A stretch of DNA of 56,349 nt from Clostridia bacterium (GTDB lineage Bacteria > Bacillota > Clostridia > Lutisporales > Lutisporaceae). A program made the position numbers and the translations under genes. Below are positions 33,640-41,663 of the stretch, piece after piece. How positions within the stretch are numbered: the stretch's first letter is position 1; each line of letters begins with the position of its first letter. The DNA lies in the NCBI GenBank assembly GCA_017994115.1, contig JAGOLK010000005.1, positions 1 to 56,349 on the forward strand, given 5' to 3'. The notes under the pieces are model-generated. The model was not told the origin of the DNA, ran no database searches, and saw nothing but the letters and a program-made list of their open reading frames with translations.

Positions 33640-34514
33640 CAGGCAGTCCTCCAATCAGAATTAAACTCATATAGATAAGCATCTTCAAGAGTCGGTGGAG
33701 TGCTTATCGCATCAGCTGCAGGTTTATCGTCCGATACGACCCGTACTTCCATTCGGTTGCCCACCGGTATGACATTACTGATTATGTGATTGTTCTGGTA
33801 AACAACCAATTCGTCAACCGTCATTTTGATAAGCCATACCTTGCCTTCCATCGCGTCCACAAATCTCTGGCTACTCTCCATCCTGCCTACCTTGCCGTCT
33901 CTTATCATAACAGTCTGCCTGGCTATGGAATCAATGTCCGAGACAATGTGTGTGGAGAGAAGTACCGTCCTGTTGCGGGAAAATACCGAGATGAGGTTGC
34001 GGAACTTGATTCGCTCATGGGGGTCAAGCCCGGCTGTAGGCTCGTCCAGAATCAATATCTCCGGGTCGTTCAGGAGTGCCTGCGCAATACCGAGCCGCCG
34101 CTTCATTCCTCCTGAATAGTTGACACATTTACGGTGCAAGTCCTGAGTCAAACTCACCTGTTCCGCAAGGGATTGGATTTTTCTTTCCATATATTCACCC
34201 TTTAATCCTTTAAGAGCAGCAACAAAACGTAAATAATCAAGTCCTGAAAATTCAGGGTAAAAATCCAGGGATTGCGGAAGATATCCCAGTTTTGAGCGGT
34301 ATTCAAGGTCACAGGCTTTTCTGTTTTTTCCGTTTATTAAAACCTCGCCGCTGCTTGCCTCCATAACCCCGGCCAGAATACGGATAAGGGTGCTCTTGCC
34401 CGCGCCGTTTGGTCCCAAAAGGCCATAAACACCGTTTTCCATTTCAAAGCTGACACCGTCTAAGGCTAGTTTTTTCCCATATTTTTTGCTGATATTTTCG
34501 ATTGTCAGTTTCAC
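33639..34514 (-). CDS. ABC transporter ATP-binding protein, BcrA-type
   Basis: About 291 residues. Walker A GLLGPNGAGKST, Q-loop LGYLPQ, signature YSGGMKRRLGIAQALL, Walker B ILILDEPTAGLDP and switch histidine in STHIVSD are all intact. A C-terminal extension of about 70 residues follows. The open frame extends 63 codons upstream, but GTG 34514 with GGAGGCG is the only supported start. It pairs with the permease downstream; an adjacent two-component system probably controls it, as in bacitracin-type modules. Confidence 0.9.
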   Translation of the reverse strand: MKLTIENISKKYGKKLALDGVSFEMENGVYGLLGPNGAGKSTLIRILAGVMEASSGEVLINGKNRKACDLEYRSKLGYLPQSLDFYPEFSGLDYLRFVAALKGLKGEYMERKIQSLAEQVSLTQDLHRKCVNYSGGMKRRLGIAQALLNDPEILILDEPTAGLDPHERIKFRNLISVFSRNRTVLLSTHIVSDIDSIARQTVMIRDGKVGRMESSQRFVDAMEGKVWLIKMTVDELVVYQNNHIISNVIPVGNRMEVRVVSDDKPAADAISTPPTLEDAYLYEFNSDWRTA

Positions 34515-34635
34515 ATCAACGCCTCCATTTTCCTTAATAAGCTCATTATAGGAGGAATTCCTAAACTGCCTGATGAAAAAATATAAACATTTTCTAAACA
34601 TATATTCAATAAACTGGGGCTGTTGCACAACATAC

Positions 34636-34985
34636 GAAGAATGCGACATATCTGAAGTTTGCATAACCCTCCGCAAGAGACAGTATAGTATATCGAGGCA
34701 CACGGATTATGATTTTGACAGGACTACTGATATGCCTTTGGAAAAGTTCTACCGGTGCCAAAAGGCCCTCCATGGCCCGAGGCACCTAAGCCGGCCTCCA
34801 TGCCGGCTTCACGAACTTTTTACCAAAGCCATATCAGAGGCCTGTTGCCAAAATGCATAAAAGTGTACCCTGCTATACTATACAAGCTCTTGCTTGGTTA
34901 TGCAAACTTATAATTGTGTCGCATTATTCTTCAAATAAGAAAAGGAGCATCGCTTACTATATATTGAGTAGTTTTGCGACACTCC
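34636..34985. repeat. Long palindromic structured element, copy 2, with terminator-like tail
   Basis: Core 34636-34932 (297 nt): arms 34636-34749 and 34813-34932 are imperfect complements. The apex carries two hairpins, GGTGCC...GGCACC (34754-34786) and AGCCGGC...GCCGGCT (about 34790-34809). The tail GGAGCATCGC (34944-34953) pairs with GCGACACTCC (34976-34985); on the minus strand TTTTCTT follows, so it can end the response-regulator transcript whose stop is at 34997. It fills the gap between the regulator and ABC genes. No credible gene inside. Confidence 0.8.
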
Positions 34986-34996
34986 CATGCATATTT

Positions 34997-35689
34997 CTAA
35001 GAGTTAAGCCTGTATCCCGCACCCCACACGGTTTCTATAACCTTCGGTTTAGACGGGTCCTCCTCTATTTTCTCCCGGATACGGTTAATGTGTACCGTAA
35101 CTGTTGCGCTGTCGCCCGTATAATCAAATCCCCATATTTTTTCAAAAAGCTGTTCCTTTGAAAAAACTAAATTTGGGTTCTCAGCAAGGAATAATAGAAG
35201 CTCAAACTCACGGTTGGGCAGTTTGATTTCTGTTTCTCCTTTAAATACCTTCCAGCTCTTGGACATTATTTTTAAGTCCCCGATTATTATTGTTTCATCT
35301 TTGCTGCCTTTTGCAGACCCTGTCAGCCGTTCATACCGGTTCAGATGAGCTTTGACCCTGGCCACCAGTTCTGCAGGATCAAAAGGCTTGACGACATAAT
35401 CATCCGCTCCCAGGCCGAGCCCCCGGATTTTATCGGCTGACTCCGTACGGGCTGTTACCATAAGAATTGGTATATCGATATCGTCCCTTATTTGCCTGCA
35501 TATATCATAGCCGTTCTGGCCCGGCAGCATCAGGTCAAGCAGAACCAAAGCATAACCGCCTTTTTGTAGTGCCGCCAATGCTTGTCGACCGTCCGCTATG
35601 ATCTCAGCTTCAAAGCCGTTTATTTCCAGATAGTCCTTTTCCAGCATTGCAATTTCGGCATCATCTTCAACGATAAGTATTCTCTTCAA
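34997..35689 (-). CDS. Two-component response regulator, OmpR family
   Basis: About 230 residues. Receiver domain with acidic pocket (IVEDDAE), phospho-acceptor Asp in LVLLDLMLPG, and Lys in DDYVVKPFDP; C-terminal winged helix (LPNREFELLLFLAENP...TVTVHINRIREKIE...VWGAGYRL). It binds DNA to control transcription. TTG 35689 overlaps the kinase stop (TTGA) and has AAGGAGG eight bases upstream. Probable target is the neighbouring ABC operon. Confidence 0.93.
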   Translation of the reverse strand: MKRILIVEDDAEIAMLEKDYLEINGFEAEIIADGRQALAALQKGGYALVLLDLMLPGQNGYDICRQIRDDIDIPILMVTARTESADKIRGLGLGADDYVVKPFDPAELVARVKAHLNRYERLTGSAKGSKDETIIIGDLKIMSKSWKVFKGETEIKLPNREFELLLFLAENPNLVFSKEQLFEKIWGFDYTGDSATVTVHINRIREKIEEDPSKPKVIETVWGAGYRLNS

Positions 35690-37083
35690 GAGTTTTCCTC
35701 CTTTCTGCAAGGCAGGGAAATTTTAATTTGCAGCCCATTATTGTTTTCAGCCGTAACAAAACCGCCATGGGCTTCCACGATGTATTTTACAATATACAGA
35801 CCGAGTCCGCTTCCCGGGCTGCTTGGGCGGGAATCCGGCGAAGCCTCGCCGCCCCTCCAAAACCGTTCAAACAGCATCGGAAGGTGTTCTTCCGGCACCC
35901 CCTGACCGTTATCGGCAAACAGCAGGTGCTCCATGCCCCCCTCGCACCATATGGAAATACGCAGGGCAAGGGTCCCAACCTTTGCATATTTTATCGCATT
36001 TTCTGTCAGATTAAGTAATACACGGCGCATCTGCTCCGCATCTATTTCCACCGGGTGAGGTAGTGATGTAACATCCACGGTCATCTTTATGTTTTTATGT
36101 TCAAGCTCATCACCTATATTCTCCGCAAACCGGCGGGCAAAGTCTCCCAAATCCTCACGGTTAAGGGAAAGCGGCAAATTACCTGTTTCAAGATTTGAGA
36201 AATAGAATAGCTTTTCCATAAGTACATCTATATCGCAGGCTTTTTCATATGCTATCGAAAGATACTGCTCCCGTTTTTCCGGGGTATTTGCCACACCATC
36301 GCGCAAACCTTTAATATAGCCTTTGACAGAGGTCAGCGGAGTTCTGAGGTCGTGGGAGATACCGGTTATTAAATCCCTGCGTGCTCTTTCGTAAGCAGCG
36401 GTTTTCTCCCGCTCATGCATAAGATGCTCCTGCATGTGATTAAACGCTGTGCAGACAGACGCAAACTCATCCTTCCCCGTATAAACTATCGGTTTGGATA
36501 AATCACCGTTTTCAATACGTTTCGCACCATCCGCCAAAGCATTTAACGGGCTGAGGATGCGCCATACCATTTTGCGTGTGAAAAGCTGGCTAAGCAGCAG
36601 AATAACTGTAATGAACATCAGTCCGAATATCAGAAACCACTGCAGGAATCCGCTGCGAACATTCGTGTTTTCTGTCCTGCCTCCAACTGCAAATATTGAA
36701 TATGCCCCTTTTTCAACGGCAGCAAACGTAATTTCCTGTACTCTTCCCGCCAAAGTGCTTTGCTCGAGTTCCAATGCCTTAAGGCTGTTTATAATACTGC
36801 CTTGAGAATCACTCAGTGAAGAAAAGGCTACATTATCATCATCTATAACAAGCAGCTTGTAGCTGTATTGGCCGAGTCGGGTGTTCAGTGAGTCCCAATC
36901 TCTCGCTGAAGCGTCAAATTCATCAAGCATATCCGCGACATGAAAAACGTCCTTATCCAATAGCTCCTTACCGGGGTCCCCTGGGGACAAGAGGAATATT
37001 ATACTTATAGCGGTAAGCAGGAAAGCAAGGGAAAGAAACACCAATAAAACACTCGAAACCATAATACGGTTGATTATCTTCAT
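35686..37083 (-). CDS. Two-component sensor histidine kinase
   Basis: 465 residues. Two membrane helices (about 8-30 and 155-178) flank an extracytoplasmic domain of about 120 residues, followed by HAMP, HisKA with the phospho-acceptor in GISHDLRTPLTS, and HATPase with NLTENAIKYA, DNGQGVPEE and SGLGLYIVK. It is first in the kinase-regulator pair and overlaps it by 4 nt. The ligand is unknown; linkage to a BcrA-type ABC transporter suggests cell-envelope or peptide stress. Confidence 0.93.
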   Translation of the reverse strand: MKIINRIMVSSVLLVFLSLAFLLTAISIIFLLSPGDPGKELLDKDVFHVADMLDEFDASARDWDSLNTRLGQYSYKLLVIDDDNVAFSSLSDSQGSIINSLKALELEQSTLAGRVQEITFAAVEKGAYSIFAVGGRTENTNVRSGFLQWFLIFGLMFITVILLLSQLFTRKMVWRILSPLNALADGAKRIENGDLSKPIVYTGKDEFASVCTAFNHMQEHLMHEREKTAAYERARRDLITGISHDLRTPLTSVKGYIKGLRDGVANTPEKREQYLSIAYEKACDIDVLMEKLFYFSNLETGNLPLSLNREDLGDFARRFAENIGDELEHKNIKMTVDVTSLPHPVEIDAEQMRRVLLNLTENAIKYAKVGTLALRISIWCEGGMEHLLFADNGQGVPEEHLPMLFERFWRGGEASPDSRPSSPGSGLGLYIVKYIVEAHGGFVTAENNNGLQIKISLPCRKEENS

Positions 37084-37338
37084 GGTATAACCTTCTTTCG
37101 AACTATTTATCTATTCTTTCCAATTTATATAAAACCGGATGAAGGCCATCAGCACAACAGAAAATTTCAGTCCCTTTCTGCTTGATCCAGGGGTAATCAT
37201 GTCCTAATGCCAAAAATACAACCTTATCCTGAATTCCTGTCCATACTAATACTTTTAACCGAAAAAATAAGCTCTTAATATTCTATTACGATTTATTATA
37301 GCATATTTTTCAAAGCCTCCCATCACCTATAATAACAA
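37084..37338. other. Intergenic region upstream of the kinase gene
   Basis: AT-rich; must hold the kinase promoter. A minus-strand TATAAT is at 37300-37295, but no -35 is found at proper distance, as is common for activator-dependent promoters. No gene or repeat seen. Confidence 0.4.
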
Positions 37339-37372
37339 GGGTACTGCTTCTAATTATTAAGTAGCAGTACCC
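37339..37372 (-). terminator. Terminator of ppdK
   Basis: GGGTACTGCT (37339-37348) pairs with AGCAGTACCC (37363-37372); on the minus strand TTGTTATTAT follows. Confidence 0.75.
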
Positions 37373-37419
37373 CTCTTCTATTTATTATTAAGCCTCACAT
37401 AATCTGTCTTGTGTATTAT

Positions 37420-40062
37420 TTACTTCTGGCTGTATTCGCCCATTTTTTCCTTTATGGTTGCCTGGGCTGCAGCCAGCCTTGCTATCGGTACCCTGAAAGG
37501 TGAACAGGATACATAATTAAGCCCAACCCTATGGCAGAATTCAACGGATGCAGGGTCCCCACCGTGCTCACCGCAGATACCCAGCTTAATATCCGGCCTG
37601 GTCTTCCTGCCAAGGTCTACCGCCATCTTTACCAGCTTTCCAACTCCATTCTGGTCGAGAGTCTGGAATGGATCCTGATCGAATATGCCTTTTTTCAGGT
37701 ACTCCTCTATGAACTTGCCTGCATCGTCCCTTGAGAAGCCATAGGTCATCTGTGTAAGGTCATTAGTACCGAAGGAGAAGAATTCGGCTGTCTTTGCTAT
37801 TTCATCAGCAGTCACAGCTCCTCTGGGTACCTCAATCATTGTTCCGTACAGATACTCAAGCTTGATTCCCGATTCGGCTATAACCTTATCGGCAGTCTGC
37901 CTTACAACCTTCTCAATATACTCAAGCTCTTTCAGTTCACCTACCAAAGGTATCATTATTTCAGGATGGACATCTATGCCCTTACTCTTTTTAACCTCAA
38001 CTGCAGCTTCAATTATTGCCCTTGCCTGCATTTCAGCCAGTTCCGGATATGATACCGCCAATCGGCAGCCCCTGTGCCCCAGCATCGGGTTGAATTCATG
38101 AAGGCCTTCAACCCTTGCTTTAAGCTTTTCAAATTCGACGCCCATTGTCTTTGCCAGTTCTTTGATATCTTCGTCTTCCTGGGGAAGGAACTCGTGGAGC
38201 GGCGGATCCAGAAGCCTTATGGTAACAGGCCTTTCTTCCATTGCTTCAAATATTCCGATGAAATCCTCTCTCTGCATCGGAAGAAGCTTTGCCAATGCTA
38301 CCTTTCTTTGCTCTACTGTCTCGGATATTATCATTTCCCTTACCGCTGCTATTCTGTCTTCACTGAAGAACATATGCTCGGTACGGCAGAGGCCGATTCC
38401 TTCTGCTCCGAATTTCACAGCCTGCTCTGCATCCTTCGGTGTATCTGCGTTAGTTCTCACCTTAAGCCTTCTTACTCCATCAGCCCAGGACATAAGAGTT
38501 CCGAAATGTCCTGACATTTCCGGCTCTTTCGTCGGGATAACCCCCTCATAGACATAACCGGTGCTGCCGTTTAAGGATATATAGTCTCCTTCTTTGTATA
38601 CCTTGCCGTTTGCCTCAAACTGCTTCAATTCTTCATTGACCTTAAGTCCTTCGCAGCCCGCTACGCAGCACTTGCCCATTCCTCTTGCCACAACAGCCGC
38701 ATGAGAGGTCATTCCTCCTCTTGCAGTCAGTATTCCCTTAGCCATTGCCATTCCTTCAATATCCTCAGGGGATGTTTCAAGCCTTACAAGTATTACTTTT
38801 TCGCCGTTTTTTGATGCTTCAACCGCATCCGCTGCTGTGAAGTATGCTTTCCCTGAAGCAGCTCCAGGTGAAGCCGGAAGTCCTTTTGCTATCGACACTG
38901 CCTTTTTGAGTGCATCTGAATCAAAGTTCGGATGCAGCAGCTGGTCAAGCTGTGCCGGCTCTACCCTCAATACCGCTTCTTCCTTGGTTATTTTGCCTTC
39001 CTCAACAAGCTCAACGGCAACTCTGAGAGCTGCAGCAGTTGTCCTCTTCCCGTTTCTTGTCTGAAGCATGAAAAGCTTGCCCTTCTCTATAGTAAATTCT
39101 ATATCCTGCATATCCCTGTAGTGATTCTCCAGGAGATTTGCCACACTTATGAACTGGTCATAAACCTCCTGATTTATCTCGCTTAGCTTTTCAATGGTCT
39201 GAGGAGTCCTTATCCCTGCGACAACGTCTTCACCCTGCGCATTCATCAAAAACTCTCCGAATATCTTCTTTTCTCCCGTTGCAGGATTTCTTGTGAAAGC
39301 AACGCCTGTTCCGCAGTCATTCCCCATATTTCCGAATACCATTGACTGTACATTGACAGCTGTACCCAGATTTCCGGGTATGTTGTTCATGGCTCTGTAT
39401 ATTATTGCCCTTTCATTGTTCCAGGATCTGAAAACCGCTGTTACTGCCAGGAGCAGCTGATCCTTCGGGTTCTGAGGAAATTCCTCTCCTTTTTCCTTCC
39501 TGTAGATGCTCTTGAACTTCTCTACTACTTCCTTCAAGTCGGAAGCCGTAAGGTCGGTATCGTATTTTGCACCCTTTTCTTCCTTTATTTCATCAAGCAC
39601 TCTTTCGAATTTTGACTTGGGAATCTCCATCACAACATCGCTGAACATCTGTATAAACCTTCTGTAGCTGTCCATTGCAAATCTTTCATTATCTGTAATA
39701 TCCCTTACGGTCTTGACGACCTCATCATTCAAACCAAGATTGAGAATTGTATCCATCATGCCGGGCATTGAAAATTTCGCACCGGATCTTACCGATACAA
39801 GCAAAGGATTACTTCCTCCTCCGAAGGTCTTTCCCGTTGTGGCTTCAAGCTCTTTAAGCTTTTCCATTATCTCATCAATAAGCTCGCTCCAAAGCTGCTC
39901 CCCTCTGTTGTAATACTCGTTGCATGCCTCTGTAGTTATAGTAAACCCCGGAGGTACCGGCAGCCCTATATTGCTCATTTCAGCCAAATTGGCACCCTTG
40001 CCTCCCAAGAGGTCTTTCATTGAAGCTTTGCCTTCCTTGAAATTGTAAACGTATTTCTTCAT
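37420..40062 (-). CDS. ppdK: Pyruvate, phosphate dikinase
   Basis: 880 residues, the usual length. N-terminal ATP-grasp domain (LLGGKGANLAEM start), central phospho-histidine domain with GGMTSHAAVVARGMGKCC (His acceptor), and C-terminal PEP-binding barrel ending with the catalytic Cys region LGICGEHGGDP. It interconverts ATP + Pi + pyruvate and AMP + PPi + PEP. The Thr in GGMTSH is the site controlled by the PpsR-type regulator encoded just upstream (4-nt ATGA overlap). A 39-bp piece is copied at 32291. Confidence 0.96.
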   Translation of the reverse strand: MKKYVYNFKEGKASMKDLLGGKGANLAEMSNIGLPVPPGFTITTEACNEYYNRGEQLWSELIDEIMEKLKELEATTGKTFGGGSNPLLVSVRSGAKFSMPGMMDTILNLGLNDEVVKTVRDITDNERFAMDSYRRFIQMFSDVVMEIPKSKFERVLDEIKEEKGAKYDTDLTASDLKEVVEKFKSIYRKEKGEEFPQNPKDQLLLAVTAVFRSWNNERAIIYRAMNNIPGNLGTAVNVQSMVFGNMGNDCGTGVAFTRNPATGEKKIFGEFLMNAQGEDVVAGIRTPQTIEKLSEINQEVYDQFISVANLLENHYRDMQDIEFTIEKGKLFMLQTRNGKRTTAAALRVAVELVEEGKITKEEAVLRVEPAQLDQLLHPNFDSDALKKAVSIAKGLPASPGAASGKAYFTAADAVEASKNGEKVILVRLETSPEDIEGMAMAKGILTARGGMTSHAAVVARGMGKCCVAGCEGLKVNEELKQFEANGKVYKEGDYISLNGSTGYVYEGVIPTKEPEMSGHFGTLMSWADGVRRLKVRTNADTPKDAEQAVKFGAEGIGLCRTEHMFFSEDRIAAVREMIISETVEQRKVALAKLLPMQREDFIGIFEAMEERPVTIRLLDPPLHEFLPQEDEDIKELAKTMGVEFEKLKARVEGLHEFNPMLGHRGCRLAVSYPELAEMQARAIIEAAVEVKKSKGIDVHPEIMIPLVGELKELEYIEKVVRQTADKVIAESGIKLEYLYGTMIEVPRGAVTADEIAKTAEFFSFGTNDLTQMTYGFSRDDAGKFIEEYLKKGIFDQDPFQTLDQNGVGKLVKMAVDLGRKTRPDIKLGICGEHGGDPASVEFCHRVGLNYVSCSPFRVPIARLAAAQATIKEKMGEYSQK

Positions 40063-40877
40063 TCTTCGTTTGCCTCCTTTAATATTTGAAGTATTGTATT
40101 TGCTGTCTCCTCAATTGCCTTATCGGTTACGTCAACTATTCTGCAACCAATTTTGTTCATGATTTCTTCAGCATATTTATTCTCATAGGCTATTCTTTCC
40201 TTGCTGGCGTAATTTGCCTGGTCGCTTAGCCCATGGGATTTCAACCTTTCCAGCCGTATCGGGTTAAGCTGGTCTGTACTGATTACCAAACCAATTATTT
40301 TCTTCGGCGATATTTCAAAAAGCTCCTTGGGTGGCTTTACTTCCGGCATTAGCGGTATGTTTGCCACTTTTAAATTCTTGGTTGCCAAAAACATACCCAG
40401 AGGGGTCTTGGAGGTCCTGGAAATACCCAGCAGCACCAGGTCCGCCTTCTTGATGCCTCTCGGGTCCTTGCAGTCGTCATATTTTACCGCAAATTCCACG
40501 GCTTCTATCTTTTTGAAGTATTCATCATCAAGCTTTCTTGCCGCCCCCGGGATATCAGTCGGATGCTGCCCAGTGACTTTGGCAATTGCCTCCACAGCAG
40601 GACCCATTATGTCAACACAGACTATATTATGTATGGCCGCCTGTTCCATAAGATATTTCCTGAGCTCAGGCACAACAAGGGTGAACATTATTATACTGTC
40701 CAGGTCTTTGGCCTCGCTGATAACCTCCTGTATGCTCTCTATCTCGGTAACATACGGTATCCATCTGATCCTGATTTCACATTCGGGATACTGGGCGGAT
40801 GCGGCTTTTGCCACTTGTTCCGCAGTTTCGCCTATTGAATCCGATATCACAAATATTACTGCCCTGTTTTTATTCAT
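40059..40877 (-). CDS. ppsR: Pyruvate, phosphate dikinase regulatory protein (kinase/phosphorylase)
   Basis: 272 residues of the DUF299 family. The N-terminus VIFVISDSIGETAEQVAKAA and the P-loop-like LLGISRTSKTPLGMFLA are diagnostic. It phosphorylates PPDK on the active-site threonine with ADP and reverses this with phosphate. The direct overlap with ppdK confirms the substrate (rather than PEP synthase). Equivalent to B. subtilis yqfL, also next to ccpN. Confidence 0.94.
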   Translation of the reverse strand: MNKNRAVIFVISDSIGETAEQVAKAASAQYPECEIRIRWIPYVTEIESIQEVISEAKDLDSIIMFTLVVPELRKYLMEQAAIHNIVCVDIMGPAVEAIAKVTGQHPTDIPGAARKLDDEYFKKIEAVEFAVKYDDCKDPRGIKKADLVLLGISRTSKTPLGMFLATKNLKVANIPLMPEVKPPKELFEISPKKIIGLVISTDQLNPIRLERLKSHGLSDQANYASKERIAYENKYAEEIMNKIGCRIVDVTDKAIEETANTILQILKEANEE

Positions 40878-40891
40878 AATATCCCCCTAAC

Positions 40892-41560
40892 CTATTGCTT
40901 ATATAAATCATACAGCAGTTTAGTCACATTGGTTTTGGATACCTTGCCTGTTATTTTGAATTGTTCTTTGCCATCACCGTCTTTAAATGGTTCTACTACC
41001 GGTATACTGTCTATTTCATGGGTGATAAGCTTGACTACTGCATCATATGCGCTGTCATTATCGAATATATAAACTATATTCGGCATCCTTGTCATAATCA
41101 TTCCAATCGGCATATTGTGTATATCATTGTTACCGATTGCAATCTTTATAAAATCCTTTCTTGATACTACTCCGGAAAGTGCTCCTTTACTCTGCACGTA
41201 TATTGTACCGGCATCCCTCAAAAAAAGCATGACAATAGAATCATATACTGTTGCCGATTCATCCATGACCACAGCGCTTGACTTGATTTCAGTAACCTTA
41301 ATGCTTTTTATGAAATCATGGCCAATATCGTTTATTATCTTGCCGGAGTAAAAATAGCCAACCTTCGGCCTGGCCTCAAGCATGTCGGACATTGTAAGTA
41401 TTGTAAGATCAGGCCTTAATGCCGCCCTTGTCATATTCAGCTTTGCTGCCAGCTGCTCGCTTGTGATTGGTTGGTATTTCTTTACCAATTCAATTATCTG
41501 CTTTTGTCTGCTTGTGAATTCTATTGCAACCACCTGCCTCACGGAAATATTCAAAGCCAT
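40892..41560 (-). CDS. ccpN: CcpN-like transcriptional regulator (HTH plus CBS pair)
   Basis: About 215 residues. An N-terminal winged helix (RQKQIIELVKKYQPITSEQL, MTRAALRPDL, LEARPKVGYFYSG) closely follows B. subtilis CcpN; two CBS domains follow (SATVYDSIVMLFLRDAGTIY, NDSAYDAVVKLITHEIDSIP). CcpN represses gluconeogenic genes in response to energy state. Here it precedes ppsR-ppdK, an enzyme pair at the same node. The start is uncertain: ATG 41560 and GTG 41542 or 41533 are all possible, none with a strong ribosome site. Confidence 0.88.
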   Translation of the reverse strand: MALNISVRQVVAIEFTSRQKQIIELVKKYQPITSEQLAAKLNMTRAALRPDLTILTMSDMLEARPKVGYFYSGKIINDIGHDFIKSIKVTEIKSSAVVMDESATVYDSIVMLFLRDAGTIYVQSKGALSGVVSRKDFIKIAIGNNDIHNMPIGMIMTRMPNIVYIFDNDSAYDAVVKLITHEIDSIPVVEPFKDGDGKEQFKITGKVSKTNVTKLLYDLYKQ

Positions 41561-41568
41561 CCTGTCCG

Positions 41569-41600
41569 GGGATGTGTAAATATTCCTATTTACACATCCC
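41569..41600. promoter_or_regulatory. Perfect palindrome just upstream of ccpN
   Basis: GGGATGTGTAAAT (41569-41581) and ATTTACACATCCC (41588-41600) are exact complements with a 6-nt centre. No T run follows on the minus strand. It could be an autoregulatory operator for CcpN or a leader hairpin occluding the start region. Confidence 0.55.
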
Positions 41601-41663
41601 AAGTTTTTACTGTATTCACATTAAATACTATCATAATGCATTAACAAGCACAACAAAAATCAA

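Noticed and set aside
34573-35161. Two open frames (about 95 and 102 codons) on the plus strand around copy 2
   Set aside because: They overlap the palindrome and the antisense of the response regulator, lack ribosome sites and show no family features.
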